From DATKZS01 sp035527835 [NCBI: bacterium] (GTDB lineage: Bacteria; RBG-13-61-14), in assembly GCA_035527835.1 (NCBI GenBank), contig DATKZS010000040.1:1-33306 (forward strand): 33,306 nucleotides of DNA. The letters run 5' to 3'. Under the pieces are notes generated by a model. The model had not been told where the DNA came from. It was given only the letters and a program-made list of their open reading frames with translations, and ran no database searches. Position 1 is the first letter of the stretch. Every line of letters begins with the position of its first letter. Of the stretch, positions 8,940-16,792 are shown piece by piece. Position numbers and translations under genes: made by a program.

Positions 8940-11335
8940 CAGCACCCCGATGAATACGACTCGCGGCCGGAGGGTGTGCCCGCGGGCTCATTCACCATGA
9001 ACTCCGTGCTCCATGATGGACGCGGCGGCGCTTTCCCCTCGTTCAGTATTTTCTGCCATTGCTCGTCGGTGAGCCGGTCAGTGGCCGGCCATTGAAACTC
9101 GTAATAGCTGAACACGGGGCCGCGCGTGATGTAGAGGTATCCCTCGATCTCGACCAGCGCGTAAATTTCGTCGGCGTAGCCCACGGCCTCTTCCAGGACG
9201 AACGGGTCAGCGGTGTGCACGTCGGCCACCACCGCCACGTACTTGTCCGGCCCCGCGACCTCCACCCACTCCGAGCCGCCGCTCGCTAGAATCTGGACCG
9301 TCAGGTACTCCATCTGGCTGCCCATGATCCGGATGGCCTCATAGTCCTCGTCGCTCTGCTTCTTGCTCGCGACCTCGTCCCCGCTCACCCGCTCCAGGAA
9401 AGAGAACATCTCCGCGAGCCGGCCGCCCACTTCCGTGAGCCGCTCCGTGAGCAGGCCCTGCTTCTTGAGCTCGGAGGTGGTGTAGATCTGCAGCTCCGCG
9501 AGCTCACGAAAAAAGTCGGGCCGGGCCTCCACGTAGCCCACCGTGCGCGCGGGCATCTCGTCGCCGCCGCACTCGGCGCCCGAGGGCTTGGCGTAGAGGA
9601 TGGTGTCGTGCCGGAGCTCGGACCAGCTCGCGAGCGAGGCGTTCAGGTTCTTGAACTCCCACGGCTTGGTCCGCATGAACGGCGCGGCGCCGTCCGGCGC
9701 GGGCTGGTTCAGGGTCTTGAGCAGCCGGATCCAGCGCCAATATAAATTCATTTCCCCGGAGGCCGGCTTCAAATCCTTGAACTCGGCCTGCAGCTTATCC
9801 ATCTCCGGCCAGTACCCGGGCCAGCGGTTCTCGGCGGCCTTGAGGACTTGCAGCGCCGCGGGCACGCCCATGACGCCGAAGAGGTCGAGGCCCGTGGGGA
9901 AGGGCCGCAGCTTGCGGTTGGTGAGCCGCTGCAGGATTTCCGAGTCCGGGATGTAGCGCATGCCCATGAACCGGGCCTGGGGTTTGCCGCGGTCGTCCGG
10001 ATACTGTTGCACGATGCGGGCGGGATTGCGTTTGATCAACTCCTTCCTGATCTCCTCCTTTTTGCCGATCCATTGCTCGAGAGTAGCGTCTTGGCCGCAG
10101 ATCTCGTCCGCGACCTTACGCACCAACTCGGGCGTGATGTCGTCGGTGGGGCCCACGTAGAAATTGGTGGGCTCGTAGATGAGGTCATACTTGGCCATGA
10201 GCTCGGGGCTGTGGGTGAGCTCGTAGACAGTGGCCAGCGCGGCCTCGATCGGCATGACCTCTTCGTCGAGAATGAACCCGGGCAGGCCAAGCCACATCAT
10301 GGTGCGGAAGTAGGCGATGAGCTTTGCGCTCCTGGTGTAATGGCCGCGCGGCTTGAACATGGTGTAGTCCACCGTGCCCATGACCGGGCCTTTCTCGGTC
10401 TCCGCCGCCTTCAGGATGAGCTTGCGCTGCGCCAGGAAATCACCCTTCCATTCGGGCTTCAGCCACGTTGGGGGCGGCCGGTCGAAGTCCGCCGCGCTCG
10501 CCGCCTCCACCGGCTTGATCTCCACGTCGTACTCATATGTCTCCGCGCCCGCTCCCGCTTTCTTCTCCACCGGTTCTTCGCTTGCCAGGTCCTCCGCAAC
10601 CGCGAAGTAGAGGATGGCGATCCGGAGGCCCTTCTGGAGTCCCGGGTCCTTCGCGGTTTCATCGAGCGCGTTCAGCTTCGCGGCCATGCCGGTCGCGAGC
10701 TCGCGCGCCGCGGGCAGGAGCTTCTGTTCCTCGAGCTCGCGCAGCGTGAAGTCGAAGTAGAGGTGGTAGAGCTGGAGCACGCTGTCGGTGGTGATGAAGT
10801 TGGGCACCGATCGGTAATCGTTCTCCTCGTACACGTGAAAGAGCTGGATGCTCTTGCCGGGGACCACCACAAAGCCGTCCTTGAGCAGCCGCTCCTTCAC
10901 CGGCTTCGGCATGTCCGCGAACTGCGAGCCGTTCACGATGGCCCGCTTCGCGTACACCGGCTTGCCGTCAACCACCTTCACCTGCCCGGCCTTGAGCTCA
11001 GCCTCCCTTTTGCCCAGCCGCGCCATAAAATCCTTCTCCGGCGCCGTGAGCCGGCCCGCGTCAAAGGGCTTGGGCTCGTCCCAGTACATCTCCTCGCCGC
11101 ACTTTTTGTCCTGGTAAGCGTGGAACTCGGACCGCAGCATGGCGTCCTTGAAATAATAGCAGTGCCGGGCATACACGGCGTTCCGGTAAAGCCTTAGCTG
11201 CTCCACGTTGAGCTTCCCGATGTCCATGCCCAGATTGATCTTGTCGGGGTTGATGGCCTCCCGTGCCCCGGCCGCGACCGCCAGGCCCGCGAGCGTCAGC
11301 ATCACCGCCACTGCCGCCGCAATTTTTCTCGTCAT
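8939..11335 (-). CDS. DUF3160 exported protein with YARHG-like domain
   Basis: A 798-residue exported protein of unknown function. A signal peptide covers about 1-22. Residues about 45-75 (LRLYRNAVYARHCYYFKD) match the YARHG motif, but with Cys in place of the usual Gly. The rest matches the large DUF3160 domain as I recall it: FITTDSVLQLYHLYFDFTLRELE, a long alpha-helical middle with FMGMRYIPDSEI and LDLFGVMGVPAAL, and a C-terminal AVVADVHTADPFVLEEAVGYADEIY region. DUF3160 proteins are secreted or lipid-anchored and have no established activity. The ATG overlaps the upstream stop as ATGA, and the stop overlaps the CapA-like start, so it is tightly coupled on both sides. Confidence 0.85.
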   Translation of the reverse strand: MTRKIAAAVAVMLTLAGLAVAAGAREAINPDKINLGMDIGKLNVEQLRLYRNAVYARHCYYFKDAMLRSEFHAYQDKKCGEEMYWDEPKPFDAGRLTAPEKDFMARLGKREAELKAGQVKVVDGKPVYAKRAIVNGSQFADMPKPVKERLLKDGFVVVPGKSIQLFHVYEENDYRSVPNFITTDSVLQLYHLYFDFTLRELEEQKLLPAARELATGMAAKLNALDETAKDPGLQKGLRIAILYFAVAEDLASEEPVEKKAGAGAETYEYDVEIKPVEAASAADFDRPPPTWLKPEWKGDFLAQRKLILKAAETEKGPVMGTVDYTMFKPRGHYTRSAKLIAYFRTMMWLGLPGFILDEEVMPIEAALATVYELTHSPELMAKYDLIYEPTNFYVGPTDDITPELVRKVADEICGQDATLEQWIGKKEEIRKELIKRNPARIVQQYPDDRGKPQARFMGMRYIPDSEILQRLTNRKLRPFPTGLDLFGVMGVPAALQVLKAAENRWPGYWPEMDKLQAEFKDLKPASGEMNLYWRWIRLLKTLNQPAPDGAAPFMRTKPWEFKNLNASLASWSELRHDTILYAKPSGAECGGDEMPARTVGYVEARPDFFRELAELQIYTTSELKKQGLLTERLTEVGGRLAEMFSFLERVSGDEVASKKQSDEDYEAIRIMGSQMEYLTVQILASGGSEWVEVAGPDKYVAVVADVHTADPFVLEEAVGYADEIYALVEIEGYLYITRGPVFSYYEFQWPATDRLTDEQWQKILNEGKAPPRPSWSTEFMVNEPAGTPSGRESYSSGC

Positions 11336-11991
11336 GGTCCCACTCCTTTGTCTTGCAGCTCTTGCATTTTCTCATAAAGCTGGTCCCGGGCTTTTTCGTA
11401 ATCCGCGGGATTGCTCACCCTGATCCAGTCGCGGTCGTGGGAGAACCCGAACCCGTCCCAGTGATACTGGCGCAGGACCAGGCGGGCTGAGCCGGAGTGC
11501 TCGACCGCGAGCAGCCGGTCAATCCCGTCATCGCCGCGCCAGAAGGCGAAGCGCTCGAATGGGAGCCCCAGCCGCGAGCCCAGCCACTTGGCGAAAAGGG
11601 CGTCGCCGGTCCAGTCAAAGATGAACAACCGGTTTCCCGGCTTCGGGTCAAAGCGAGTGGACTTGTATGCACCCACCGCGACCTCGGGAAGCGCGTCGCC
11701 GTCCAGCTCCGCCGTCATGATGCAATAGGGATGGAAGCCGCGGTCGAGGTCCAAAAACCGCCGCGACCAGCCGCCCGCGGTCATCTCATACACGGCAAGC
11801 GTCCGTCCGCGGTCCTCCCCGGAGCGGCCCAGAATGCAGAAGGCCAGGCGGCGCCCGTGCGCGTCCGTCCAGTCGCTCCGCGCGGTGATCCGTTCATAAG
11901 GCGCCGGATCAGGGGCGGCCTGGTCCGGCGGCGCCGCTGCAAATAATGCCAGCAATACAATCAGAGCGGGAATGGTGATCGGTCGCTTCAT
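11332..11991 (-). CDS. secreted protein with VCBS/FG-GAP-like beta-propeller repeat
   Basis: First gene of the operon, 219 residues. A signal peptide (MKRPITIPALIVLLALFAAA) covers about 1-25. The mature part has blade-like repeats (TAELDGDALPEVAVGAYK, GNRLFIFDWTGDALFAKWLG, RLVLRQYHWDGFGFSHDRDW). The D-x-D-G-D-x-x-P-E motif is typical of calcium-binding VCBS/FG-GAP repeats, but there are too few blades for a full propeller. No specific function is recognised. ATG 11991 is preferred to the upstream in-frame start at 12024 because it begins the signal peptide. It ends in an ATGA overlap with the DUF3160 gene. Confidence 0.7.
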   Translation of the reverse strand: MKRPITIPALIVLLALFAAAPPDQAAPDPAPYERITARSDWTDAHGRRLAFCILGRSGEDRGRTLAVYEMTAGGWSRRFLDLDRGFHPYCIMTAELDGDALPEVAVGAYKSTRFDPKPGNRLFIFDWTGDALFAKWLGSRLGLPFERFAFWRGDDGIDRLLAVEHSGSARLVLRQYHWDGFGFSHDRDWIRVSNPADYEKARDQLYEKMQELQDKGVGP

Positions 11992-12079
11992 GGCTGTCCG
12001 GCCCGGAAATCTTGAACCCCGCATGGCCGCGCCGCCGCGTCTCCGTTTCCGAGGCCAGCGCCTATTATGGCCCAGCCGA

Positions 12080-12108
12080 TTGATAAAAGTAAAATAATTG
12101 ACTATACT
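12080..12108 (+). promoter_or_regulatory. sigma70-type promoter upstream of the DEAD-box helicase
   Basis: TTGATA (12080-12085), a 17-bp spacer and TATACT (12103-12108), inside an AT-rich island of an otherwise GC-rich window. The implied start near 12115 leaves a leader of about 130 bases before the helicase start. The rest of 11992-12247 shows no gene. Confidence 0.6.
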
Positions 12109-12247
12109 AAAAATAAATTGAGGGCCGTTTTTAACATGCGCTCCTGATGAAGGTCCCCATGTTCAACCCCCGCATCTCTCCAACCTGTTCATTCGAGGCG
12201 GTCGGAGGAAGCTGGCATAGAGCGGAAGCGCGAAGTAGAGGTGTAAC

Positions 12248-13519
12248 TTGCGTAGAAGAGGATATAGCGGCCGTCCCCGCTTCGATGACGAAGAATTAAC
12301 AACATCCGATCAGCCGGCCCCGATCCGGGCAATGGATCTGGACGAGGAGCCGGGCGAGGCGTTCCTGGAGCTCGGCCTGTCGCGTCTGGCGGCTCAAGGA
12401 GCGGCGCACGCCGGCTTCACCCAGCCTACCGAGGTGCAGGAGAAGGTGGTCCCGGTTGTGGCCGCGGGCCGCGACGTGATCGCCTGCTCCGAGACCGGCT
12501 CGGGCAAGACGGCGGCGTTCGCGCTGCCCATCCTGGACCTGCTGGATTACGAGGCGCCGTTCATCCAGGCGGTGGTCCTGGTCCCCACCCGCGAGCTGTG
12601 CCGCCAGGTGGCCGACGAGTTCCGCAGGCTCGGCGCCGCCTTCCCCCTGCACGTGGCGGAGATCTATGGCGGCATGAGCTACACCGGACAGCGCCACGCG
12701 ATCAGCCAGCGGCCGCAGGTGGTGGTGGGCGCGCCGGGCCGCGTGCTCGACCTGCTCGGCTCCCGCACCCTGGACTTCAGCCGGCTACGCATCCTGGTGC
12801 TCGACGAGGGCGACCGCATGTTGGACATGGGCTTCCTGCCCCAGATGCGCGAGATCTTCAAGTACGTGCCCAAAGAGAGGCAGACGCTCATGTTCTCCGC
12901 GACCATTCCCGTCGAGGTCTCGCGCTTCGCCAAGTTCTGTTTGACCGACCCGGTGAACATCCTGGTGGGCGAGCGGGCCAAGCCGCCGTCCCAGGTGGTG
13001 CAGGAGGCCGTCGAGGTCGGCCTCGGCGAAAAAGAAGCCAAGCTTATCGAGATCGTCGGCGCGGAACCCGGGACCATCCTGGTCTTCACCGCCACCAAGT
13101 CCCGCGCCGACCTGCTCTACCACGCCCTCAAGCGCGCCCGCCAGAACGCATGCGTGATCCACGCCGACCGCAGCCAGCCCGACCGCAAGAAGGCCATTGA
13201 CGGCTTCCGGTCCGGACGCTACCGCATCATGGTCGCCACCGACGTGGCCCAGCGCGGACTCGACATCGAGGGCATATCTTTGGTCATCAACTACGACCTG
13301 CCCAACAACCCGGAGGACTACGTCCACCGCATCGGACGAACCGGACGCGCCAGCGCGCCCGGCCGCGCCGTGTCCCTCGTAACCTGCCGCGAGTACACCG
13401 ACCTCAAAGCCATCGAGCGCCTCACCGGCCACACCTTCAAGAACCTCGGCCCCTCCTCCCGCTCCCTCGACCGCAGAAGCAGCCTGAAGAGAAGGACGCG
13501 AGGGCGGTCAATCTTCTGA
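12248..13519 (+). CDS. DEAD-box ATP-dependent RNA helicase with DEGD motif II
   Basis: Cytoplasmic RNA helicase of 423 residues. Motifs in order: Q motif GFTQPTEVQ (56-64), Walker A SETGSGKT (81-88), Ia VPTREL, Ib GAPGRVLDL, motif II DEGD (186-189), III SAT, IV ILVFTATK, V VATDVAQRGLDI, VI HRIGRTGRA. Motif II reads GAC GAG GGC GAC, so the usual Ala is Gly, while the catalytic Asp-Glu is kept. N- and C-terminal tails are Arg-rich and short, as in RhlE-like proteins. TTG 12248 is chosen because GAGG (12238-12241) lies six bases upstream; ATG 12332 has no ribosome-binding site. The long leader would suit cold or growth-phase control (inference). Confidence 0.9.
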   Translation: MRRRGYSGRPRFDDEELTTSDQPAPIRAMDLDEEPGEAFLELGLSRLAAQGAAHAGFTQPTEVQEKVVPVVAAGRDVIACSETGSGKTAAFALPILDLLDYEAPFIQAVVLVPTRELCRQVADEFRRLGAAFPLHVAEIYGGMSYTGQRHAISQRPQVVVGAPGRVLDLLGSRTLDFSRLRILVLDEGDRMLDMGFLPQMREIFKYVPKERQTLMFSATIPVEVSRFAKFCLTDPVNILVGERAKPPSQVVQEAVEVGLGEKEAKLIEIVGAEPGTILVFTATKSRADLLYHALKRARQNACVIHADRSQPDRKKAIDGFRSGRYRIMVATDVAQRGLDIEGISLVINYDLPNNPEDYVHRIGRTGRASAPGRAVSLVTCREYTDLKAIERLTGHTFKNLGPSSRSLDRRSSLKRRTRGRSIF

Positions 13520-13547
13520 TCGCTCTATTATCCCTGATTTTTGTCCC

Positions 13548-13577
13548 TTGACACCGGCTCGGAATCAAAACTATAAT
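13548..13577 (+). promoter_or_regulatory. consensus sigma70 promoter of the thiolase gene
   Basis: TTGACA (13548-13553) and TATAAT (13572-13577), both perfect consensus hexamers, separated by 18 bp. Transcription would begin near 13584, inside the adjoining palindrome. Confidence 0.75.
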
Positions 13578-13579
13578 CC

Positions 13580-13595
13580 GATAACAGTTGTTATC
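13580..13595. promoter_or_regulatory. palindromic operator candidate at the thiolase promoter
   Basis: GATAAC (13580-13585), four bases, then GTTATC (13590-13595): a perfect 6+6 inverted repeat starting two bases after the -10 box and covering the predicted +1. The position is typical of a repressor site, for example a TetR- or GntR-type fatty-acid regulator (inference). No such regulator is in the window. Confidence 0.5.
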
Positions 13596-13649
13596 ATGAC
13601 GCGGCCTGGCGCTTCGTGATGAGCGGTAAATTTAAAAGGAGGTTTGAAA

Positions 13650-14828
13650 ATGAAAGACGTATTCGTGGTCGGCGCGGTGCGGACGCCGGTGGGTAAGAGG
13701 GACGGTGGCTTACGGCTGTGGAACCCTCCGGAGCTGTTGGGGTTCGTGCTCGACGAACTCGTGAAGAAGGTCGGGATTGATCCGGCCATTATCGAGGACA
13801 ACATCACGGGGTGCGTTTACCAGGTGGGTCAGCAGGGCTTTGACGTCGGCCGCATGGGAGTGCTCGCCTCCAAGTGGCCCTGGCAGGTCCCGGGCGTGTC
13901 GGTGAACCGCCAGTGCGGCAGCTCGCTTACCGCCATCCAGTTCGCCCACGGCATGATCGCCTCCGGCAACATGGACGTGGTCATGGCCTCCGGCTGCGAG
14001 GTCATGAGCAAGTACCCCATTGGCTGCGACTGCGACGGCAAGCTCCCCGACGGCCGGCCCCAGGGCAACCCCATGGGCAAGTTCTACGTGGACCGCGTCC
14101 AGGGCAAGCTCTACAACCAGGGGCTGGCCGCGCAGGCCATCGGCGAGAAGTACGGCGTCACCCGGCTGGACTGCGAGAAGTTCGCCGTGTCCAGCCACCA
14201 GAAGGCCCATCAGGCCACCGTGAACGGCTACTTCAAGAACGAGATCCTGCCCACCAAGGGCAAGGACAAGGAAGCCAAGGACATCGTGGTGGACAAGGAC
14301 GAGACCATCCGGCCCGACACCAGCCTCGAGAAGCTCGCCACTCTGAAGCCCGCGCTCGGCTCCCAGTGGATCACCGCCGGCATCGCCAGCCCCGTCACCG
14401 ACGGCGCCTCCGCCGTGCTCCTGATGAGCGGGGAAAAGGTGAAGGAGTATAACTTGAAGCCGATGGCCCGCATCGTGGCCAACGCCGTGATCGGCTCCGA
14501 GCCCATGCTCATGCTCACCGGGCCCATCTTCGTCACGCCCCTGGTCCTGAAAAAGGCCGGGCTCAAGATGGACGACATTGACATCTTCGAGGTCAACGAG
14601 GCCTTCGCGCCCATCCCGCTGGCGTGGGCCAAGGAGCTGAAGGCGGACATGGAAAAGCTTAACGTGAACGGCGGCGCCATGGCGCTCGGGCACCCGGTCG
14701 GCAACTCCGGCTGCCGCCTCTCCGTCACCGCCATCCACGAGCTCCAGCGCCGCAAGGCCAAATACGCGCTGGTAACTCTCTGCACCGGAGGCGCCATGGC
14801 GCCGGCGACCATCTTCGAGCGCGTCTGA
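13650..14828 (+). CDS. thiolase (acetyl-CoA C-acyltransferase family)
   Basis: Thiolase-fold enzyme of 392 residues, for beta-oxidation thiolysis or acetoacetyl-CoA formation. The acyl-accepting cysteine is C89 in NRQCGSS, H348 lies in LGHPVGNSGCR, and the second catalytic cysteine is C378 in CTGGAMA; VNEAFAP is also present. All catalytic residues are intact. ATG 13650 is chosen because AGGAGG (13637-13642) is correctly spaced; the TTG six bases earlier would overlap that site. The chain-length preference cannot be read from the sequence. It stands alone, without hydratase or dehydrogenase partners, behind a consensus promoter and possible operator, so it looks tightly regulated. Confidence 0.92.
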   Translation: MKDVFVVGAVRTPVGKRDGGLRLWNPPELLGFVLDELVKKVGIDPAIIEDNITGCVYQVGQQGFDVGRMGVLASKWPWQVPGVSVNRQCGSSLTAIQFAHGMIASGNMDVVMASGCEVMSKYPIGCDCDGKLPDGRPQGNPMGKFYVDRVQGKLYNQGLAAQAIGEKYGVTRLDCEKFAVSSHQKAHQATVNGYFKNEILPTKGKDKEAKDIVVDKDETIRPDTSLEKLATLKPALGSQWITAGIASPVTDGASAVLLMSGEKVKEYNLKPMARIVANAVIGSEPMLMLTGPIFVTPLVLKKAGLKMDDIDIFEVNEAFAPIPLAWAKELKADMEKLNVNGGAMALGHPVGNSGCRLSVTAIHELQRRKAKYALVTLCTGGAMAPATIFERV

Positions 14829-14848
14829 GCTAAGTATTGAGTTTAATG

Positions 14849-14924
14849 TAACCGCAGAGGCGCAGAGTTCGCAAAGGAATTTTTTTATAAATCTTTCTCC
14901 GCGTTCTCTGCGCCTCTGCGGTTA
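14849..14924. repeat. perfect 19-bp inverted repeat of CGCAGAGG-type units
   Basis: Arms 14849-14867 and 14906-14924 are perfectly complementary over 19 bp. The inner 38 bases continue the unit pattern imperfectly. It lies between the convergent thiolase and radical SAM genes, so it may be a dispersed repeat acting as a bidirectional terminator. Confidence 0.75.
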
Positions 14925-14972
14925 AATGATAGGCTCCTGTACCCCAGGCGCCAATGAAAGCGGCGTCGTGCC

Positions 14973-15022
14973 GCGACTCGACTGACTTCGGTGAACTCAG
15001 TCGAACCGAGCTCGTCGAAGTC
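14973..15022. repeat. TTCGACTGAG-type repeat overlapping the radical SAM 3' end
   Basis: Nested inverted repeats: GACTTCG (14984-14990) with CGAAGTC (15016-15022), and GACTGA with TCAGTC inside. The element supplies the last codons and the TGA stop of the minus-strand radical SAM gene. Confidence 0.5.
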
Positions 15023-16400
15023 CGCACTCCACATCTTTAGCCATTGCCCGCTCCTCCCGCTCCGGATACGCCAGCGCCTTGGCCAGGCGCGCCATCGGCC
15101 CCAGCACCCCCAGCCGACCAAGCAGCGAAACCGCCGGACCCAATTTCCGGTAAAGCAGGTTGAACATCAAATACGCCGCCCACTCCGACCGCGACTCCGG
15201 AAGCCGCTGCCAGATGCGCCTGAAAGAGTAAAGCTCGCGGTAGATCCAGTAATAGCCGTCCTGCAGCTCGCGCGCGGTCATGCCCCGCGGACGGAACACC
15301 GCCCGCGAGGTGTTGTAGTGGTCCAGGTTGAAATCCGTGATGCGGCCCTCCTTGAGGAGCTGCGCGTAAAACCTCGTGCCCGGGTACGGGGTCAGGATGT
15401 GCGCGGTCATGGTCTCGACCTTGTTCGCGGCGAGCCATTCCAGGGTGTGCTTGAACACGCCGGGGCCGTCCCAGTCAAAGCCGAAGACCAGGCTCGCGTT
15501 CACCATCATGCCCCGGTCGTGGATCTTTTTGATGGTCGCCGTGTATTCCGCCACCTGGTTCTGCCGCTTGTTGCACCCGGCCAGGTTGTGGTCGTTGATG
15601 CTCTCGAACCCGATGAACAGGCTCTTGCACCCGGTCTCGGCCATCAGGTCGAGGACGTCATCGTGGAGGCCCACGTCCACCGACACCGCCGTGTGTCAGG
15701 TGAGCCCGAGCGGCCTCATCGCCTGGAGCAGCTCCCGCGCCTTGGCCGGCGAGCCCATGAAATTGTCGTCAATGAAAAAGACGTGGCGGATGCCGAGCGA
15801 CTCGATCTCGGCCAGGACGTTTTTGACCGGCTTCATGCGGTGGCCGCGTACCACGTTCTCGGCGCTCGAGTAGCAGAAGTCGCACGACCACGGACAGCCG
15901 CGGCCGGCCACCAGCGTATTGGGGAACAGATAGTCCTTGCCCCGGATCAGCTCCCAGCGCGGGACGGGCGCGCGGGAGAGGTCGGCGGGACCGGACTGCC
16001 GGTAGATTTTCTTGAGCCGGCCCGCCTCGGCGTCCCTCACTATCTCCGGCCAGAGCTCCTCGGCCTCCCCGATCACGATGGCGTCCGCGTGCGCCAGGTT
16101 TTCCTCCGGGCAGGAAGTGGGATGAATCCCGCCCAGCACCACCGGCACCCCTCTTGCCCGGTAGGCGTCCGCGATGGCGTAAGACCGCCGCGCCGTGTCC
16201 GCCTTCACCGTGATCCCGACCAGGCCGGGACGGTCATCCCGGCAAAGGCGCTCCACGTTTTCATCCTCCACCGTCACCCGGTGCTCCTCCGGAGTCAGCG
16301 CCCCCAGGGTGAGGAGCGCCAGCGACGGCGCCATCCTGGTCTTCAATGCTGTGTCCATGGGACGATGGGACATCCGGGGCGAAATGAGCTTGATCCACAC
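14997..16400 (-). pseudogene. B12-binding-type radical SAM protein interrupted by one in-frame TGA
   Basis: Two reading frames in the same phase (16400-15696 and 15695-14997) form one protein of about 467 codons, broken only by TGA at 15698-15696 (codon 235). The N-terminal Rossmann-like region (about 1-130, VVLGGIHPTSCPEE) matches the B12-binding domain of this family. The radical SAM cluster CxxxCxxC is C169, C173 and C176 (GCPWSCDFC). After the stop the frame continues HTAVSVDVGLHDDVLDLMAETGCKSLFIGFES, the normal next barrel strand. Relatives often have Trp or another aromatic residue at this site, so TGG to TGA is the simplest change. GTG 16400 has a strong ribosome-binding site (AAGGAGGAA). 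It could be a recent pseudogene, a sequencing error or readthrough. The substrate is unknown. Confidence 0.8.
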
Positions 16401-16445
16401 GTCTTGTTCCTCCTTGGCCGGCCGGCGCCGGCTGAAAATGATGAT

Positions 16446-16468
16446 AAAGTACTTTGTGCTATAAAGTA
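16446..16468. promoter_or_regulatory. 23-bp operator-like element, copy 1, upstream of the radical SAM gene
   Basis: Read on the minus strand: TACTTTATAGC, two bases (AC), then AAAGTACTTT. It matches the element at 17427-17449 in 21 of 23 positions and lies 45 bp upstream of GTG 16400. It contains the palindrome AAAGTACTTT and an inverted TACTTT/AAAGTA pair. Confidence 0.6.
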
Positions 16469-16473
16469 AGATG

Positions 16474-16514
16474 CCAAAAAAAGAGGGCCGGTTCCGAAAA
16501 AACGCTACCCCTCT
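16474..16514 (-). terminator. probable Rho-independent terminator of the regulator operon
   Basis: On the minus strand, AGAGGG (16514-16509) pairs with CCCTCT (16487-16482), enclosing a small inner CGG/CCG stem, and is followed by seven T. The stem includes the stop codon of the winged-helix gene. Confidence 0.5.
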
Positions 16515-16792
16515 AAAATTTTTTCCAGCTCCGCCACGTAGCGCTCGAATTCCCTGCGCCCCTTTTCCGTGATGGCAAAGGTGGTGCGCGGCTTCTTGCC
16601 CGCGAATTCCTTCTTGACCTTGATCAGCCCGTGCTCCTCGAGCATGGCCGCGTGCACGGAGAGGTTGCCGTCGGTGAGATCCAGGATCTCCTTCAGTTCC
16701 GCGAAGGTGAGCCTGCCGCGCGCGGCCAGGGCGGACATGATGGCGAGCCGCGCCCGCTCGTGGATCACCTTGCTGAGCCGGTCCGGGTTCAT
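16505..16792 (-). CDS. winged-helix transcriptional regulator
   Basis: A 95-residue DNA-binding protein. The pattern is that of the short ArsR/MarR-like winged-helix family: RARLAIMSALAARGRLTFAELKEIL, recognition helix DGNLSVHAAMLEEHGLI, then wing KKEFAGKKPRTTFAITEKGRREFERYV. There is no effector domain, so the signal may come from the membrane protein encoded just upstream. ATG 16792 overlaps that gene's stop as ATGA. Longer in-frame extensions read through the membrane-protein gene in another phase and are not real. The 23-bp element in the operon promoter and upstream of the next gene is a natural candidate for its binding site (inference). Confidence 0.87.
   Translation of the reverse strand: MNPDRLSKVIHERARLAIMSALAARGRLTFAELKEILDLTDGNLSVHAAMLEEHGLIKVKKEFAGKKPRTTFAITEKGRREFERYVAELEKILEG

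Noticed and set aside
7914-8945. Poly-gamma-glutamate capsule locus based on the CapA-like protein
   Set aside because: No capB, capC or capE genes are nearby, and CapA-fold proteins are common outside capsule loci.
14849-14924. CRISPR array from repeated short units
   Set aside because: The units are 7-10 bp, degenerate and contiguous or inverted, without spacers of constant length, and no cas genes are present.
15696-15698. TGA as a selenocysteine codon in the radical SAM gene
   Set aside because: The site falls where a Trp or other aromatic residue is expected, not a Cys, and I see no convincing SECIS-type stem just downstream.
14991-16469. 492-codon plus-strand frame covering the radical SAM region without any stop
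   Set aside because: The translation is Arg/Pro/His-rich with no recognisable motif, whereas the minus strand shows the radical SAM cluster and normal domain order.
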